Shown: piece by piece, positions 17,831 through 26,340 of the stretch | Position numbering within the stretch: the stretch's first letter is position 1 | Layout of the letters: the number at the start of each line of letters is the position of its first letter | NCBI GenBank assembly: GCA_963169355.1 | Contig: CAUJCR010000047.1 | Coordinates: 1 to 64,000, forward strand | Source: Bacteroidota bacterium | GTDB lineage: Bacteria > Bacteroidota > Bacteroidia > B-17B0 > Aurantibacillaceae | Length of the DNA stretch: 64,000 nucleotides | Direction: 5' to 3' | Notes under the pieces: generated by a model | The model's database searches: none | What the model was told of the DNA's origin: nothing | The model's input: only the letters and a program-made list of their open reading frames with translations | Made by a program: the position numbers and the translations under genes

Positions 17831-18898
17831 TTATTGAGCCATAATCCAAGCATTTGGATAATCTGCCTTTACTGTAGTTAACATGGAGTTGGCATCTTCT
17901 TTAGAGTCAAAACCTCCACAGCTTACAACGTGTAATCCCTTTTGGTTTACACCACTTATGCCTGCACGAATTTGTTTTTTATTGAGTTCTTTTACTAATC
18001 TTCTAGCATTACTCTCTACACCAAAACACCCCATCACAACTTGATATTTTCCTACAAAACTTTTCGGAGAATGCTCCACAACGTTGTTAGTTTTCATACT
18101 AGTAGATGTTTCATTAGTATTTGCAATTATCACTTTACCTGTTTCTACTAATTTAAAAGTAGCATATCCATTGGCATCTACAATTAAACCTTCAGGTTTT
18201 AATTCATTAATAAAAACTAAACTTTCTTGTTTTATATTATGAGGAATATAAGTTTTTTCTGGCGAATAAAATGGATTGACTGAGGACTCAACAATTGGCT
18301 TAAGAGGTTGCAACTGCACTGCTACAAAGAAAAACAAAAGAAAAAATGGTATTGCTAAAGTTAAGGCTACCATTTTTGTATATGATTTTTTACGAACGGT
18401 TACAGCAGGTTCGGCTACAGGCTTTCTATCTTCAAATTGTGGAGTTACAATTGGTTTTTCGGGTTCTATAACAAGTTCGCTTGTCATTACTGGCTCCAAA
18501 CCAAAGGTGTCTAATAAAAAATTAATATTTGCCTTTGCCTCAAAACGTAAATTAGATTCTGCATCAATATATAATAAGCCTATATTTTCCAATTCAAAGC
18601 GTTTTTTAGCTTGAAGCAATGATTGTATATAGTTTTTATAATCTTGTATTTGTTTATCGGCTTCCGAAACGGTAAGTTGATTTTTTTCCATTAAAGCCGT
18701 ACTTAATAAACCGTCATTATGAACGAGGTTTTTATTAAATAAAACATGCTTATTAGGCGGGTACAATAAATTATTTCCTTTACTAAAACCCGCACTATAT
18801 TGCCTAGCAACAAAACCTCCAAAATTTGGAATAATCACACAGTCGTGTTTATACAACAACTCGGCAACTAATTGGGTTATTTGAGTAAAATACAACAT
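17831..18898 (-). CDS. HU-CCDC81 and SPOR domain membrane protein
   Basis: A 355-residue protein typical of Bacteroidota. The N-terminal 130 residues match the two bacterial HU-CCDC81 domains (LVAELLYKHDCVIIPNFGGFVA; ENIGLLYIDAESNLRFE). A single membrane helix at about residues 173-195 (MVALTLAIPFFLLFFFVAV) follows. The C-terminal about 75 residues form a SPOR peptidoglycan-binding domain (KYQVVMGCFGVESNARRLVKEL ... VVSCGGFDSKEDANSML). This layout places the HU-like part in the cytoplasm and SPOR in the periplasm, bound to denuded septal glycan. It may link the nucleoid or cytoplasm to the division site; that is inference from domain content. Confidence 0.9.
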   Translation of the reverse strand: MLYFTQITQLVAELLYKHDCVIIPNFGGFVARQYSAGFSKGNNLLYPPNKHVLFNKNLVHNDGLLSTALMEKNQLTVSEADKQIQDYKNYIQSLLQAKKRFELENIGLLYIDAESNLRFEAKANINFLLDTFGLEPVMTSELVIEPEKPIVTPQFEDRKPVAEPAVTVRKKSYTKMVALTLAIPFFLLFFFVAVQLQPLKPIVESSVNPFYSPEKTYIPHNIKQESLVFINELKPEGLIVDANGYATFKLVETGKVIIANTNETSTSMKTNNVVEHSPKSFVGKYQVVMGCFGVESNARRLVKELNKKQIRAGISGVNQKGLHVVSCGGFDSKEDANSMLTTVKADYPNAWIMAQ

Positions 18899-19062
18899 TT
18901 TTAAGCCTTTAAATGTACTAGTTTTTTAACGGTTTACGTAGCATAAAAATAATAAAAACACCCTTAAAACACTAATTATTTAAGAATCAATTATTTAAAA
19001 GAAATCAACAAAAGTTATGGTTTATACTAGATGAATCGTAAAATATGGCTTTAAAAAATTGA

Positions 19063-19092
19063 TTGGAATAATTAAAGATTAGTTACTTTTGC
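19063..19092 (+). promoter_or_regulatory. promoter abutting the DUF1571 gene start
   Basis: TTG at 19063-19065, an 18-base spacer and TACTTTTGC at 19084-19092. The ATG at 19098 lies six bases past the G of TTTG, so transcription would begin at or next to the start codon. Confidence 0.62.
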
Positions 19093-19097
19093 GCTCC

Positions 19098-19958
19098 ATG
19101 TTAAAACTTATTCATTTTACATATATTGCTTTAACAAGTTTTCTATTTATAGGGATTCAACCAGCTTTTTCACAAAAAGATGAACCCGAAGCAAAAGAAC
19201 TCATCACTAAAATGATTAAATCCATTCGTGATGTAGAGCGCCTAAAATACAGTTTAAAAATAATTGAACGTGGAAAGAAAGGATTTAATCACTACGAATC
19301 TTCTGTAAAATTAAACCGAAAGCCTCGCAAAGTTTATTTATATATTAAAGGGATAGAGGTGCTATGGGTTGATGGCTGGAATAACAATAAAGCTTACGTT
19401 AATCCCAATTCCTTTCCGTATATGAACTTAAGTTTAGATCCGCTAGGTTCATTAATGAGGCAAGACCAACATCACACATTATATGAGATGGGTGTAGATT
19501 ATTTTGCTAGTATTATCGAATATATCTCTTTGAAATACAATAGTAGGTTTAATGAAATTTTTAAATACGAAGGCGAAGAACGTATCAACAACCGACCTTG
19601 CTATAAAATTACCATAGATAACCAAGATTTTACTTATGAAAATTATACTGTAGGCGACAACGAAAGTATTACCTCGATAGCCCGAAAACTACATGTAAGC
19701 GAATACATGATTGTAGAAAAAAACACGAAGCTGAAAGATTATTTTGATATTTTAAAGAAAGGACAAGTGTTAAAAGTACCATCGGCATACGCTAAACATG
19801 TTACACTATATATCGACCAATTGTACTTTTTACCAATTAGTGTAAAGATAAACGACGATAAAGGGTTATTTGAACAGTATGATTATTTCTTTATGCAAGT
19901 AAATCCAAAGATTGATGATGCTGAATTTACGAAGGATTATAAAGGTTATAAATTTTAA
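19098..19958 (+). CDS. DUF1571 exported protein with an embedded LysM domain
   Basis: A 286-residue exported protein with signal peptide LKLIHFTYIALTSFLFIGIQPAFS. Its main body matches the DUF1571 family (LKYSLKIIERGKKGFNHYESSVKLNRKPRKVYLYIKG; FPYMNLSLDPLGSLMR), which has the look of an LolA-like lipoprotein-carrier fold. About residues 190-240 form a LysM-type module (YTVGDNESITSIARKLHVSEYMIVEKNTK ... KKGQVLKVPSAY), suggesting peptidoglycan contact. The open frame reaches a TTG at 19089, but that TTG is part of the -7 promoter element, so the ATG at 19098 is chosen. Its function is unknown. Confidence 0.82.
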   Translation: MLKLIHFTYIALTSFLFIGIQPAFSQKDEPEAKELITKMIKSIRDVERLKYSLKIIERGKKGFNHYESSVKLNRKPRKVYLYIKGIEVLWVDGWNNNKAYVNPNSFPYMNLSLDPLGSLMRQDQHHTLYEMGVDYFASIIEYISLKYNSRFNEIFKYEGEERINNRPCYKITIDNQDFTYENYTVGDNESITSIARKLHVSEYMIVEKNTKLKDYFDILKKGQVLKVPSAYAKHVTLYIDQLYFLPISVKINDDKGLFEQYDYFFMQVNPKIDDAEFTKDYKGYKF

Positions 19959-19964
19959 AACTAG

Positions 19965-19973
19965 TATATTTGC
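19965..19973 (+). promoter_or_regulatory. -7 element for the DUF59 gene
   Basis: TATATTTGC, a perfect TAnnTTTG match, lies 12 bases before a GTG at 19986 and 48 before the ATG at 20022. This favours the ATG as start, as it leaves a normal leader. Confidence 0.6.
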
Positions 19974-20021
19974 AAAAAAATTATTGTGTCGGCAGTTATT
20001 ATTACAAATAATTTAATTCTC

Positions 20022-20315
20022 ATGCAACGGGTTATTGACGAAATAAAAACCTGTTACGACCCCGAGATACCTGTAGATATTTGGGAATTGGGCTTAATAT
20101 ACGAACTCGATTTGAACGACGATAATGAACTAAAGGTTACAATGACATTAACCTCGCCAAACTGCCCAGTTGCCGAAACTTTACCTGCCGAAGTAGAAAA
20201 CAAGCTTAAACTTTTACCTGAAATAAAATCAGCCGAGCTAAAACTCACCTTTGAACCAACTTGGACCAAAGACATGATGAGTGAAGTAGCCCAACTCGAA
20301 CTTGGCTTTATGTAA
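20022..20315 (+). CDS. DUF59/MIP18 family Fe-S assembly protein (SufT-like)
   Basis: A 97-residue DUF59 protein thought to help mature iron-sulfur proteins. It shows the whole family signature: IKTCYDPEIPVDIWELGLIYELDLN, the conserved Cys in TLTSPNCPVAETLP, and a C-terminal FEPTWTKDMMSEVAQLELGF. A GTG at 19986 would add 12 residues that the family does not need, so the ATG is chosen. No suf genes are in the window, and it is followed after 65 bases by an unrelated barrel gene. Confidence 0.9.
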   Translation: MQRVIDEIKTCYDPEIPVDIWELGLIYELDLNDDNELKVTMTLTSPNCPVAETLPAEVENKLKLLPEIKSAELKLTFEPTWTKDMMSEVAQLELGFM

Positions 20316-20380
20316 TTGTAAATTACTTTTTTTGACAAACAACTTTATCTTATTTTTTTATTAATTGTATATTTATAGCA

Positions 20381-21136
20381 TTGATAAAATTTTTGAGATA
20401 TTTATTTTGTGCTGTTTTAATTGCGTCGTGTTTTGTTTCTGTAGCTCAAGAAGATGGAGGAAAACAGTTGCGTGTACGCCGAAAAAATCCACGTGTTAAA
20501 ACACGTGTAGGTATTTCGCCTGTTGTGGGTCTTTATTTTGCCAATAAAAATCACACTTCTTCTCCAAAACCTAAAATGGCTTTTAATATTTCATTAAAAG
20601 AAGAGATTAGATTAAACTCAAAAAACACTGATTTTTTAATGCTCGGTATTGAGTACATGTACCACGGTGTTAGTTTTAACTCTTATTATTTTTATAGTGA
20701 TAGTTTGCAACTATATACCAAAAACAGAATGCGCTATAAATATCACCTCAATATTCAAGAACTAAATTTTCCGATATTACTGAAACACTCTTTTCAAAAA
20801 GAAACAAATACCCTTGTCTCGTCTTATATATTTACTGGATATAGTTACCGAAGATTATTATCCTGTAATTTAAAAGTAGATGAAGACGGCAATATAATAG
20901 AACAAAAGCCTGAACGTTTGGTGTTTAAAAACCCAGGGCTTAGCAAAGTAAATAACTCTTTTTTATTGGCAGGTATCGGAATTCAAAAAAACACATTGCT
21001 CCGCCACAATGCTATTTATGGCGAACTCCAATTCCGATATAGCCTTTCTCCTTTTTATTTTTCAGAACCCTTTACAGCTAGTAGCTTATATATAAACGGG
21101 CATTTTGTTTTTGTAACCATTGGCTTTAAGTTTTAA
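20381..21136 (+). CDS. outer-membrane beta-barrel protein (PorT-like)
   Basis: A 251-residue protein starting at TTG, with a signal peptide ending at VSVAQ and then a basic stretch (KQLRVRRKNPRVKTR). Alternating barrel strands follow: VGISPVVGLYFANK, FLMLGIEYMYHGVSFNSYYFY, LNIQELNFPILLKHSF and the terminal strand GHFVFVTIGFKF. The pattern of a small barrel whose third strand reads ELNFPILLK resembles PorT/OMP_b-brl_2 proteins of Bacteroidota, some of which serve T9SS assembly. That link is only by resemblance. A second TTG at 20393 is also a possible start. It abuts aroA (its last base is the first of aroA), so they are coupled. Confidence 0.75.
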   Translation: MIKFLRYLFCAVLIASCFVSVAQEDGGKQLRVRRKNPRVKTRVGISPVVGLYFANKNHTSSPKPKMAFNISLKEEIRLNSKNTDFLMLGIEYMYHGVSFNSYYFYSDSLQLYTKNRMRYKYHLNIQELNFPILLKHSFQKETNTLVSSYIFTGYSYRRLLSCNLKVDEDGNIIEQKPERLVFKNPGLSKVNNSFLLAGIGIQKNTLLRHNAIYGELQFRYSLSPFYFSEPFTASSLYINGHFVFVTIGFKF

Positions 21137-22377
21137 TGAATATTGCCTTACATAAAACTATAACTAGCATACAAGGAGCTATAACATTGCCTGGCTCTAA
21201 AAGTATAAGCAACCGTGTGTTGATGATAAAGGCATTATCTGGATTAGACTTTAATATTGAGAATTTATCAAACTCAGATGATACACATTTACTTCAAGAG
21301 GCACTCCATTCTTATCCGCACAATTCAGTTATAAATATTGGCCATGCTGGTACCGATATGCGTTTCTTAACCGCATTTTTAGCATTAAAAGCAACCTCTA
21401 TACAATTAACAGGCTCCGAACGAATGCTGCAACGCCCAATTAAACCATTAGTGAGTGCTTTACAATTACTTGGTGCCGACATTTCCTATACAAATATAGA
21501 AGGATACCCACCTTTATTAATTAAAGGGAGAAGCATAAAGGGTGGGTATATATCTGTACAAAGTGATATAAGCAGTCAATTTATTTCTGCATTATTATTA
21601 GTAGCGCCTTATTTTGAAAACGGTCTTCAACTAGAACTTAAAGGCAACATTGTTTCAAAACCTTATATAAATATGACCATTGAGATAATGAAACAATTTG
21701 GAGCACAAGTAACTTGGCAAGATCATCTCATAAAGGTTGAAGCCAAAGCATATTCTTATCCTCATAAAACTTACACTATTGAAAGTGATTGGAGCGCTGC
21801 TTCCTATTATTATAGCATTGTAGCGCTATCTAAAATTGGAACACAATTAACATTAAAATATTTAAGCAAAAACTCATTACAGGCAGATGCAGCATCTGAT
21901 AGCCTATTTTTAAAATTTGGAGTAACAACTAAGTACCTAAATAATTATGAAATTGTACTTGAAAAAACGGCAGACCAACACACGGCTTATTTTCAATATG
22001 ATTTTACCGATGCTCCTGATATTGCACAAACCATCGTATGTACCTGTATTGCACTCAATATCCCTTTTAAAATTAATGGGCTTCAAACCTTAAATATTAA
22101 AGAAACAAACAGAATAGATGCTTTAAGAAACGAATGGCTAAAAGCTGATATACAATTAGATGCAACATTAAACTCAATGGAGTTCAATAAGCACATTTCT
22201 CCTATTCAATTTGTTGCCAACCTTAAAACCTATAACGATCACCGCATGGCTATGAGCTTTGCACCTTTAGCCTTAATAACAAACCTTGTGATAGAACATG
22301 CCGATGTGGTTTCAAAATCATATCCTCAATTTTGGGAGCATTTACATTACATTGGAATTAAACATCAAACAATATGA
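21136..22377 (+). CDS. aroA: 3-phosphoshikimate 1-carboxyvinyltransferase (EPSP synthase)
   Basis: Joins phosphoenolpyruvate to shikimate 3-phosphate in the sixth step of the shikimate pathway to aromatic amino acids. Signatures: ITLPGSKSISNRVLMIKAL near the N-terminus (substrate-binding Lys, Ser and Arg), NIGHAGTDMRFLTAFLALKA, RPIKPLVSALQLLGADI, and the C-terminal NDHRMAMSFAPLAL. The 413-residue length is normal for the branch. Other aro genes are absent from the window. It overlaps the next small membrane-protein gene by four bases. Confidence 0.96.
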   Translation: MNIALHKTITSIQGAITLPGSKSISNRVLMIKALSGLDFNIENLSNSDDTHLLQEALHSYPHNSVINIGHAGTDMRFLTAFLALKATSIQLTGSERMLQRPIKPLVSALQLLGADISYTNIEGYPPLLIKGRSIKGGYISVQSDISSQFISALLLVAPYFENGLQLELKGNIVSKPYINMTIEIMKQFGAQVTWQDHLIKVEAKAYSYPHKTYTIESDWSAASYYYSIVALSKIGTQLTLKYLSKNSLQADAASDSLFLKFGVTTKYLNNYEIVLEKTADQHTAYFQYDFTDAPDIAQTIVCTCIALNIPFKINGLQTLNIKETNRIDALRNEWLKADIQLDATLNSMEFNKHISPIQFVANLKTYNDHRMAMSFAPLALITNLVIEHADVVSKSYPQFWEHLHYIGIKHQTI

Positions 22378-22610
22378 GTTTTACAGATATTATTAGCACG
22401 ATTGGCGTTTCGCTGATTCTTTTAGCCTTTTTCTTAAATACATTTAGTTATTTATCAGCAACACACAAATGGTATTTTATTCTCAATATACTTGGTGGAG
22501 CCTTTGCTTGTTATGGAAGTTATTTATTACAATCTATTCCATTTATAATACTAGAAGCTACCTGGACCATCGTAGCTATTTTAGGATTAATTAAAACCAT
22601 AAAATCATAA
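22374..22610 (+). CDS. small CBU_0592-like membrane protein
   Basis: A 78-residue integral membrane protein with three hydrophobic segments, at about residues 4-24, 33-50 and 54-74, and the pattern GVSLILLAFFLNTF ... NILGGAFACYGSYLL ... ILEATWTIVAILGL. This matches the CBU_0592-type family of small inner-membrane proteins, whose function is unknown. It is translationally coupled to aroA by an ATGA overlap. Confidence 0.8.
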   Translation: MSFTDIISTIGVSLILLAFFLNTFSYLSATHKWYFILNILGGAFACYGSYLLQSIPFIILEATWTIVAILGLIKTIKS

Positions 22611-22667
22611 ACAATAACATGTTTAAAAATATAATACGTTTAGCTCATACAATTATGAGGTAAATTG

Positions 22668-22675
22668 TATATTTG
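22668..22675 (+). promoter_or_regulatory. -7 element for fabI
   Basis: TATATTTG, a full consensus match, 28 bases before the fabI ATG at 22704. Confidence 0.6.
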
Positions 22676-22703
22676 TTTTACATAAAATAAAAAAATAAAC
22701 ACA

Positions 22704-23516
22704 ATGGCTTACAATTTATTAAAAGGAAAACGTGGAATTATTACTGGTGCATTAGACGAAAACTCTATTGCTTGGAAAGTGGCACAAAAATGCCATGAAG
22801 AAGGCGCCACTTTTACATTAACCAATGCGCCAATTGCAATGCGCATGGGAGAAATCAACAAATTAGCTGAGCAAACTGGGTCAAAAATTATTCCAGCTGA
22901 TGCTACCAATATGGAAGAATTGGAAAAACTTTACACCGAATCGATGCAAGTACTTGGTGGAAAAATTGATTTTGTATTACACTCTATTGGTATGAGCGTA
23001 AATATTCGTAAAAACATTCCTTATACCGAATTAAATTACGACTTTTTTCAAAAAGGGATTGACGTATCTGCTTTATCATTTCATAAAATGCTAGCAGCAG
23101 CGCATAAATTAGATGCTTTAAACGAACACGCATCTGTTGTTGCCTTGTCGTATATTGCAGCACAAGAAACATATCCTTTCTATACCGATATGGCCGATAT
23201 TAAATCTATGTTAGAAAGTATTGCCCGTACATTTGGCTACCATTACGGCAAACAAAAGAAAGTGCGTATTAATACCGTTTCTCAATCTCCTACCAAAACT
23301 ACCGCAGGAAATGGCATTAAAGGGTTTGAAGATTTCTTCACATTTGCAGATTTACAATCGCCATTGGGCAATGCTAGTGCCGATGATTGTGCTAACTACT
23401 GTGTTACTCTTTTCTCCGACCTTACACGCATGGTAACTATGCAAAATTTATATCATGACGGAGGATATAGTTACACTGGTATTAGTACCGAGGTAATTAA
23501 CCGTTTCTCAGAATAA
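22704..23516 (+). CDS. fabI: enoyl-[acyl-carrier-protein] reductase
   Basis: NADH-dependent reduction of trans-2-enoyl-ACP, the last step of each fatty-acid elongation cycle in the cytoplasm. A 270-residue member of the divergent SDR group. The glycine-rich region is GIITGALDENSIAWKVAQ. The catalytic pair follows the FabI Y-x6-K spacing in ETYPFYTDMADIKSMLES, preceded by a further Tyr in VVALSYIAAQ. INTVSQSPTKTTAGNGIKGF is the substrate-loop region. It has its own promoter. It is followed by the IPExxxVDY gene, whose leader carries a long stem. Confidence 0.94.
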   Translation: MAYNLLKGKRGIITGALDENSIAWKVAQKCHEEGATFTLTNAPIAMRMGEINKLAEQTGSKIIPADATNMEELEKLYTESMQVLGGKIDFVLHSIGMSVNIRKNIPYTELNYDFFQKGIDVSALSFHKMLAAAHKLDALNEHASVVALSYIAAQETYPFYTDMADIKSMLESIARTFGYHYGKQKKVRINTVSQSPTKTTAGNGIKGFEDFFTFADLQSPLGNASADDCANYCVTLFSDLTRMVTMQNLYHDGGYSYTGISTEVINRFSE

Positions 23517-23528
23517 TACAACCTTTTT

Positions 23529-23604
23529 AAATCAAAATGCTCTTTGGGTAATACTACATGAAAACATATAGTTTAAATATTAGCCCCGAAGAGCATTTTG
23601 ATTT
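23529..23604 (+). promoter_or_regulatory. 20-bp stem enclosing the start codon of the IPExxxVDY gene
   Basis: Bases 23529-23548 pair with 23585-23604: 19 Watson-Crick pairs and one G-U at 23545/23588. The 36-base loop holds the ATG at 23558. The 3' arm is codons 10-16 of the gene. The 5' arm includes a five-codon reading frame (ATG CTC TTT GGG TAA, 23537-23551). No T tract follows, so it is not a simple terminator. It looks like a translation-control hairpin. Confidence 0.7.
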
Positions 23605-24052
23605 TGACACCTTCTCTATCACCAGTACCGAAAGTGTTTTTAAAGTCATTCATGAACTAAATGAGGAACTAAACATCAAATTAGAACTTTGTGAACTATT
23701 AGAATTTACACATAAAGAAGGTGAGGAATTTTACTTCCCACTCTACTCTTTTTACCACGAAGATTTGAATATTGAGTTTAATATTCTTCCAAACCAAACC
23801 TCATTTCAACCCCAATCAGCTAAAGAAAAAGCCAATACTGACTTATTTTCTGGCAACATTGAGCATACCACCAAACTCATTCCCGAATTAGAAAAAACGG
23901 ATTACTTTTTAATTATTAAAGGAGATAACCGCTACATGTACAATCATCAAATTTTTGAGGCTATCAAACTTAATCCGTCATTTATCTTGGTAAGCGAAAT
24001 CCATTTTGAACATCTAAAAGATAAAAAGGCAAAATATAATTTATTGTTCTAG
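23558..24052 (+). CDS. IPExxxVDY family protein
   Basis: A 164-residue protein of a family found in Bacteroidota and named for the motif seen here as IPELEKTDYFLIIKG at about residues 110-124. The N-terminus (KTYSLNISPEEHFDFDTFSITS), the middle FYFPLYSFYHEDLNIEFNILPNQ and the C-terminus (NPSFILVSEIHFEHLKDKKAKYNLLF) fit the family. Its function is unknown. It often lies near fatty-acid or glycolytic genes, and here it follows fabI by 41 bases. Its start codon lies in the loop of a 20-bp stem formed by the leader and codons 10-16, so its translation is likely to be controlled. Confidence 0.82.
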   Translation: MKTYSLNISPEEHFDFDTFSITSTESVFKVIHELNEELNIKLELCELLEFTHKEGEEFYFPLYSFYHEDLNIEFNILPNQTSFQPQSAKEKANTDLFSGNIEHTTKLIPELEKTDYFLIIKGDNRYMYNHQIFEAIKLNPSFILVSEIHFEHLKDKKAKYNLLF

Positions 24053-24053
24053 C

Positions 24054-24497
24054 CTATCTTCTTTTAGACCTAAAAAACTGTGTTACAATCTCCGAACATT
24101 CTTGTTCTAACACCCCCGAAACTACCGTAGTTTTAGGATGCAAAACAGCCTGTTGTAACATGGAATAACCTCGTTTTTTATCGCTTGCACCGTACACAAT
24201 TTTTGTAATTTGACTCCAAGCCAATGCTCCGGCACACATCACACAAGGTTCTAATGTAACATAAAGCGTACACTCGGTAAGGTATTTGCCCCCCAAGGCG
24301 TTAGCAGCTATGGTTATAGCTTGCATCTCGGCATGAGCCGTAACGTCGTTCAAATGTTCAGTATAATTATGAGTCCTTGCTATAATTTTATTATCTGCTA
24401 CCACTATTGCACCCACAGGCACTTCATCAAGCACCAAAGCTTTTTGAGCTTCCTTTAATGCTTCACGCATAAAATATTCGTCGGTATAGGGTTGCAT
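24054..24497 (-). CDS. tadA: tRNA-specific adenosine deaminase
   Basis: Deaminates A34 to inosine in tRNA-Arg(ACG). A 147-residue zinc-dependent deaminase. The zinc ligand His and proton-shuttle Glu are in DVTAHAEMQAITIAA, and the other ligands in TLEPCVMCAGALAWSQ. It starts MRE-type (YFMREALKEAQKALVLDEVPVGAIVV). It converges on the IPExxxVDY gene with a one-base gap and lies downstream of argS on the same strand, 36 bases apart. Confidence 0.95.
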   Translation of the reverse strand: MQPYTDEYFMREALKEAQKALVLDEVPVGAIVVADNKIIARTHNYTEHLNDVTAHAEMQAITIAANALGGKYLTECTLYVTLEPCVMCAGALAWSQITKIVYGASDKKRGYSMLQQAVLHPKTTVVSGVLEQECSEIVTQFFRSKRR

Positions 24498-24533
24498 TTT
24501 ACTAAGCCATCAATAAAACCACATTTACTAACA

Positions 24534-26324
24534 TTACATTCTTTCAGGAACTTTAATTCCCAAACATTTCATACCACTATTTATAATTTGAGCCGTAGTT
24601 TCCGAAAGTTTGATACGCAACTGTTTTACTGGTTCGTGTTCTTCTTTTAATATCGGGCACTCGGTATAAAACTGATTGAAGAGTTTTGTTAAATCATACA
24701 CATAGTTAGCAACTACAGCTGGGTTATACGTTTCGGCCGCGTCTTCTAATGTTTTTGAGAAATTATAAATCATCTTTATAATTTCTCTTTCTTTTTCATG
24801 TAACTCAAGACTATTATCAATAACAATAGCTTGAGTATCTTGATTGTATTTTCTTAAAATTGATTTTATTCGGGCATGTGTGTATTGAATAAAAGGTCCT
24901 GTATGACCATTAAAATCAATACTTTCTTTAGGGTCGAATAACATTTTCTTTTTAGGATCCACTTTTAAAATAAAATATTTTAAAGCCCCTAAACCTATCG
25001 TTTGATACAAATCTTCTAGCTCAGCTTCTGTAAAACCTTCTACCTTCCCCAACTCTGTTGTTGTTTCTTTGGCCGTTACAATCATTTCGTGCATTAAATC
25101 ATCGGCATCAACAACGGTTCCCTCTCTACTCTTCATTTTTCCTTCTGGTAACTCTACCATGCCGTAGCTAAGATGATAACATTCTTTAGCCCAGTTGTGT
25201 CCTAATTTCTCCAAAATTTTAAATAAAACTTTGAAATGGTAGTCTTGTTCATTCCCAACTGTATAAATCATTTGTGAGATACCTGGAAACTCTTTGTAAC
25301 GTTCGATAGCGGTACCAATATCTTGTGTGATATATACCGATGTGCCATCGCTCCGTAATATTATTTTCTCATCTAGTTTATCGGCTGTTAAATCAATAGC
25401 CACACTTCCGTTTTCTTTTTTATAAAAAACGCCCTTATTCAGCCCTTCTTGCACAACTTCTTTCCCTAATAAATAGGTGTTACTTTCATAATACGTTTTA
25501 TCAAACTCAACCCCCAACTGTTTATATGAAATTGCAAATCCATCATACACCCAACCATTCATTGTTTTCCATAATTCTAGAGTATCTTTATCTCCAGCCT
25601 CCCATAGGCGTAATAAATCCTGTGTTTGTTGCATAATGGGCGCTTGTTTTTCTGCCTCCTCTTTACTTACTCCTTTTTCAATTAGCGCTTGCACTTGTTG
25701 TTTATAGGCTTTGTCAAACTCCACATAATATTTTCCAACTAAATGGTCGCCTTTTATCCCCGATGATTGAGGCGTTTCTCCATTGCCAAATAATTTCCAC
25801 GCAATCATACTTTTGCAAATATGAATACCACGATCGTTTACTAAATTTACTTTAATTACTTCGTGGCCTTGCGTTTGAATAATATTAGCTACCGAATAAC
25901 CTAATAAATTATTGCGTATGTGTCCTAAATGCAATGGTTTATTTGTATTAGGCGACGAGTACTCTAGCATGATGCGCTTGCCAGTGCTAAGTGGTGCTTT
26001 AAAACCATATTGTGGGCTGTGAGTAATTATTTGCAGTTGCTTAAGCCAAAACGAGGAAGTGAACGATAAATTTAAAAAACCTTTTACAACATTAAAAGTT
26101 GCCAAATCGGTATTAGTTTGCAATAATTCTTGCCCAATCATTTCGCCTGTTTTTTCAGGGCTAGCCTTTGCTGCTTTAATATATGGGAAAGTAACTAAGG
26201 TAAAATCACCTTCAAACTCTTTTTTAGTTTTTTGTAACACAACTTCACTTACCTGTATATTTAAACCAAAAAGTTTATTTACAGTTTGTGCAATACTTTG
26301 TGATAAGTACAATTCAATATTCAT
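24534..26324 (-). CDS. argS: arginyl-tRNA synthetase
   Basis: A class I aminoacyl-tRNA synthetase that charges tRNA-Arg. At 596 residues it is full length: an Arg_tRNA_synt_N domain at the start, the HIGH-type motif in SSPNTNKPLHLGHIRNN (about residues 125-140), a KMSK-like KMKSREG, the conserved GHTGPFIQYTHARIKSI, and the DALR anticodon-binding domain at the end. The start is the only sensible ATG. A perfect -7 element (TACTTTTGC, minus strand, 26328-26336) ends three bases before it, implying a leaderless or nearly leaderless message. It diverges from mazG across a region with TAATTTAG repeats. Confidence 0.97.
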   Translation of the reverse strand: MNIELYLSQSIAQTVNKLFGLNIQVSEVVLQKTKKEFEGDFTLVTFPYIKAAKASPEKTGEMIGQELLQTNTDLATFNVVKGFLNLSFTSSFWLKQLQIITHSPQYGFKAPLSTGKRIMLEYSSPNTNKPLHLGHIRNNLLGYSVANIIQTQGHEVIKVNLVNDRGIHICKSMIAWKLFGNGETPQSSGIKGDHLVGKYYVEFDKAYKQQVQALIEKGVSKEEAEKQAPIMQQTQDLLRLWEAGDKDTLELWKTMNGWVYDGFAISYKQLGVEFDKTYYESNTYLLGKEVVQEGLNKGVFYKKENGSVAIDLTADKLDEKIILRSDGTSVYITQDIGTAIERYKEFPGISQMIYTVGNEQDYHFKVLFKILEKLGHNWAKECYHLSYGMVELPEGKMKSREGTVVDADDLMHEMIVTAKETTTELGKVEGFTEAELEDLYQTIGLGALKYFILKVDPKKKMLFDPKESIDFNGHTGPFIQYTHARIKSILRKYNQDTQAIVIDNSLELHEKEREIIKMIYNFSKTLEDAAETYNPAVVANYVYDLTKLFNQFYTECPILKEEHEPVKQLRIKLSETTAQIINSGMKCLGIKVPERM

Positions 26325-26327
26325 ACA

Positions 26328-26336
26328 GCAAAAGTA
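26328..26336 (-). promoter_or_regulatory. -7 element touching the argS start codon
   Basis: On the minus strand this reads TACTTTTGC, followed by TGT and then the argS ATG. The spacing puts the expected transcription start at about the A of the ATG. Confidence 0.6.
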
Positions 26337-26340
26337 AGTA

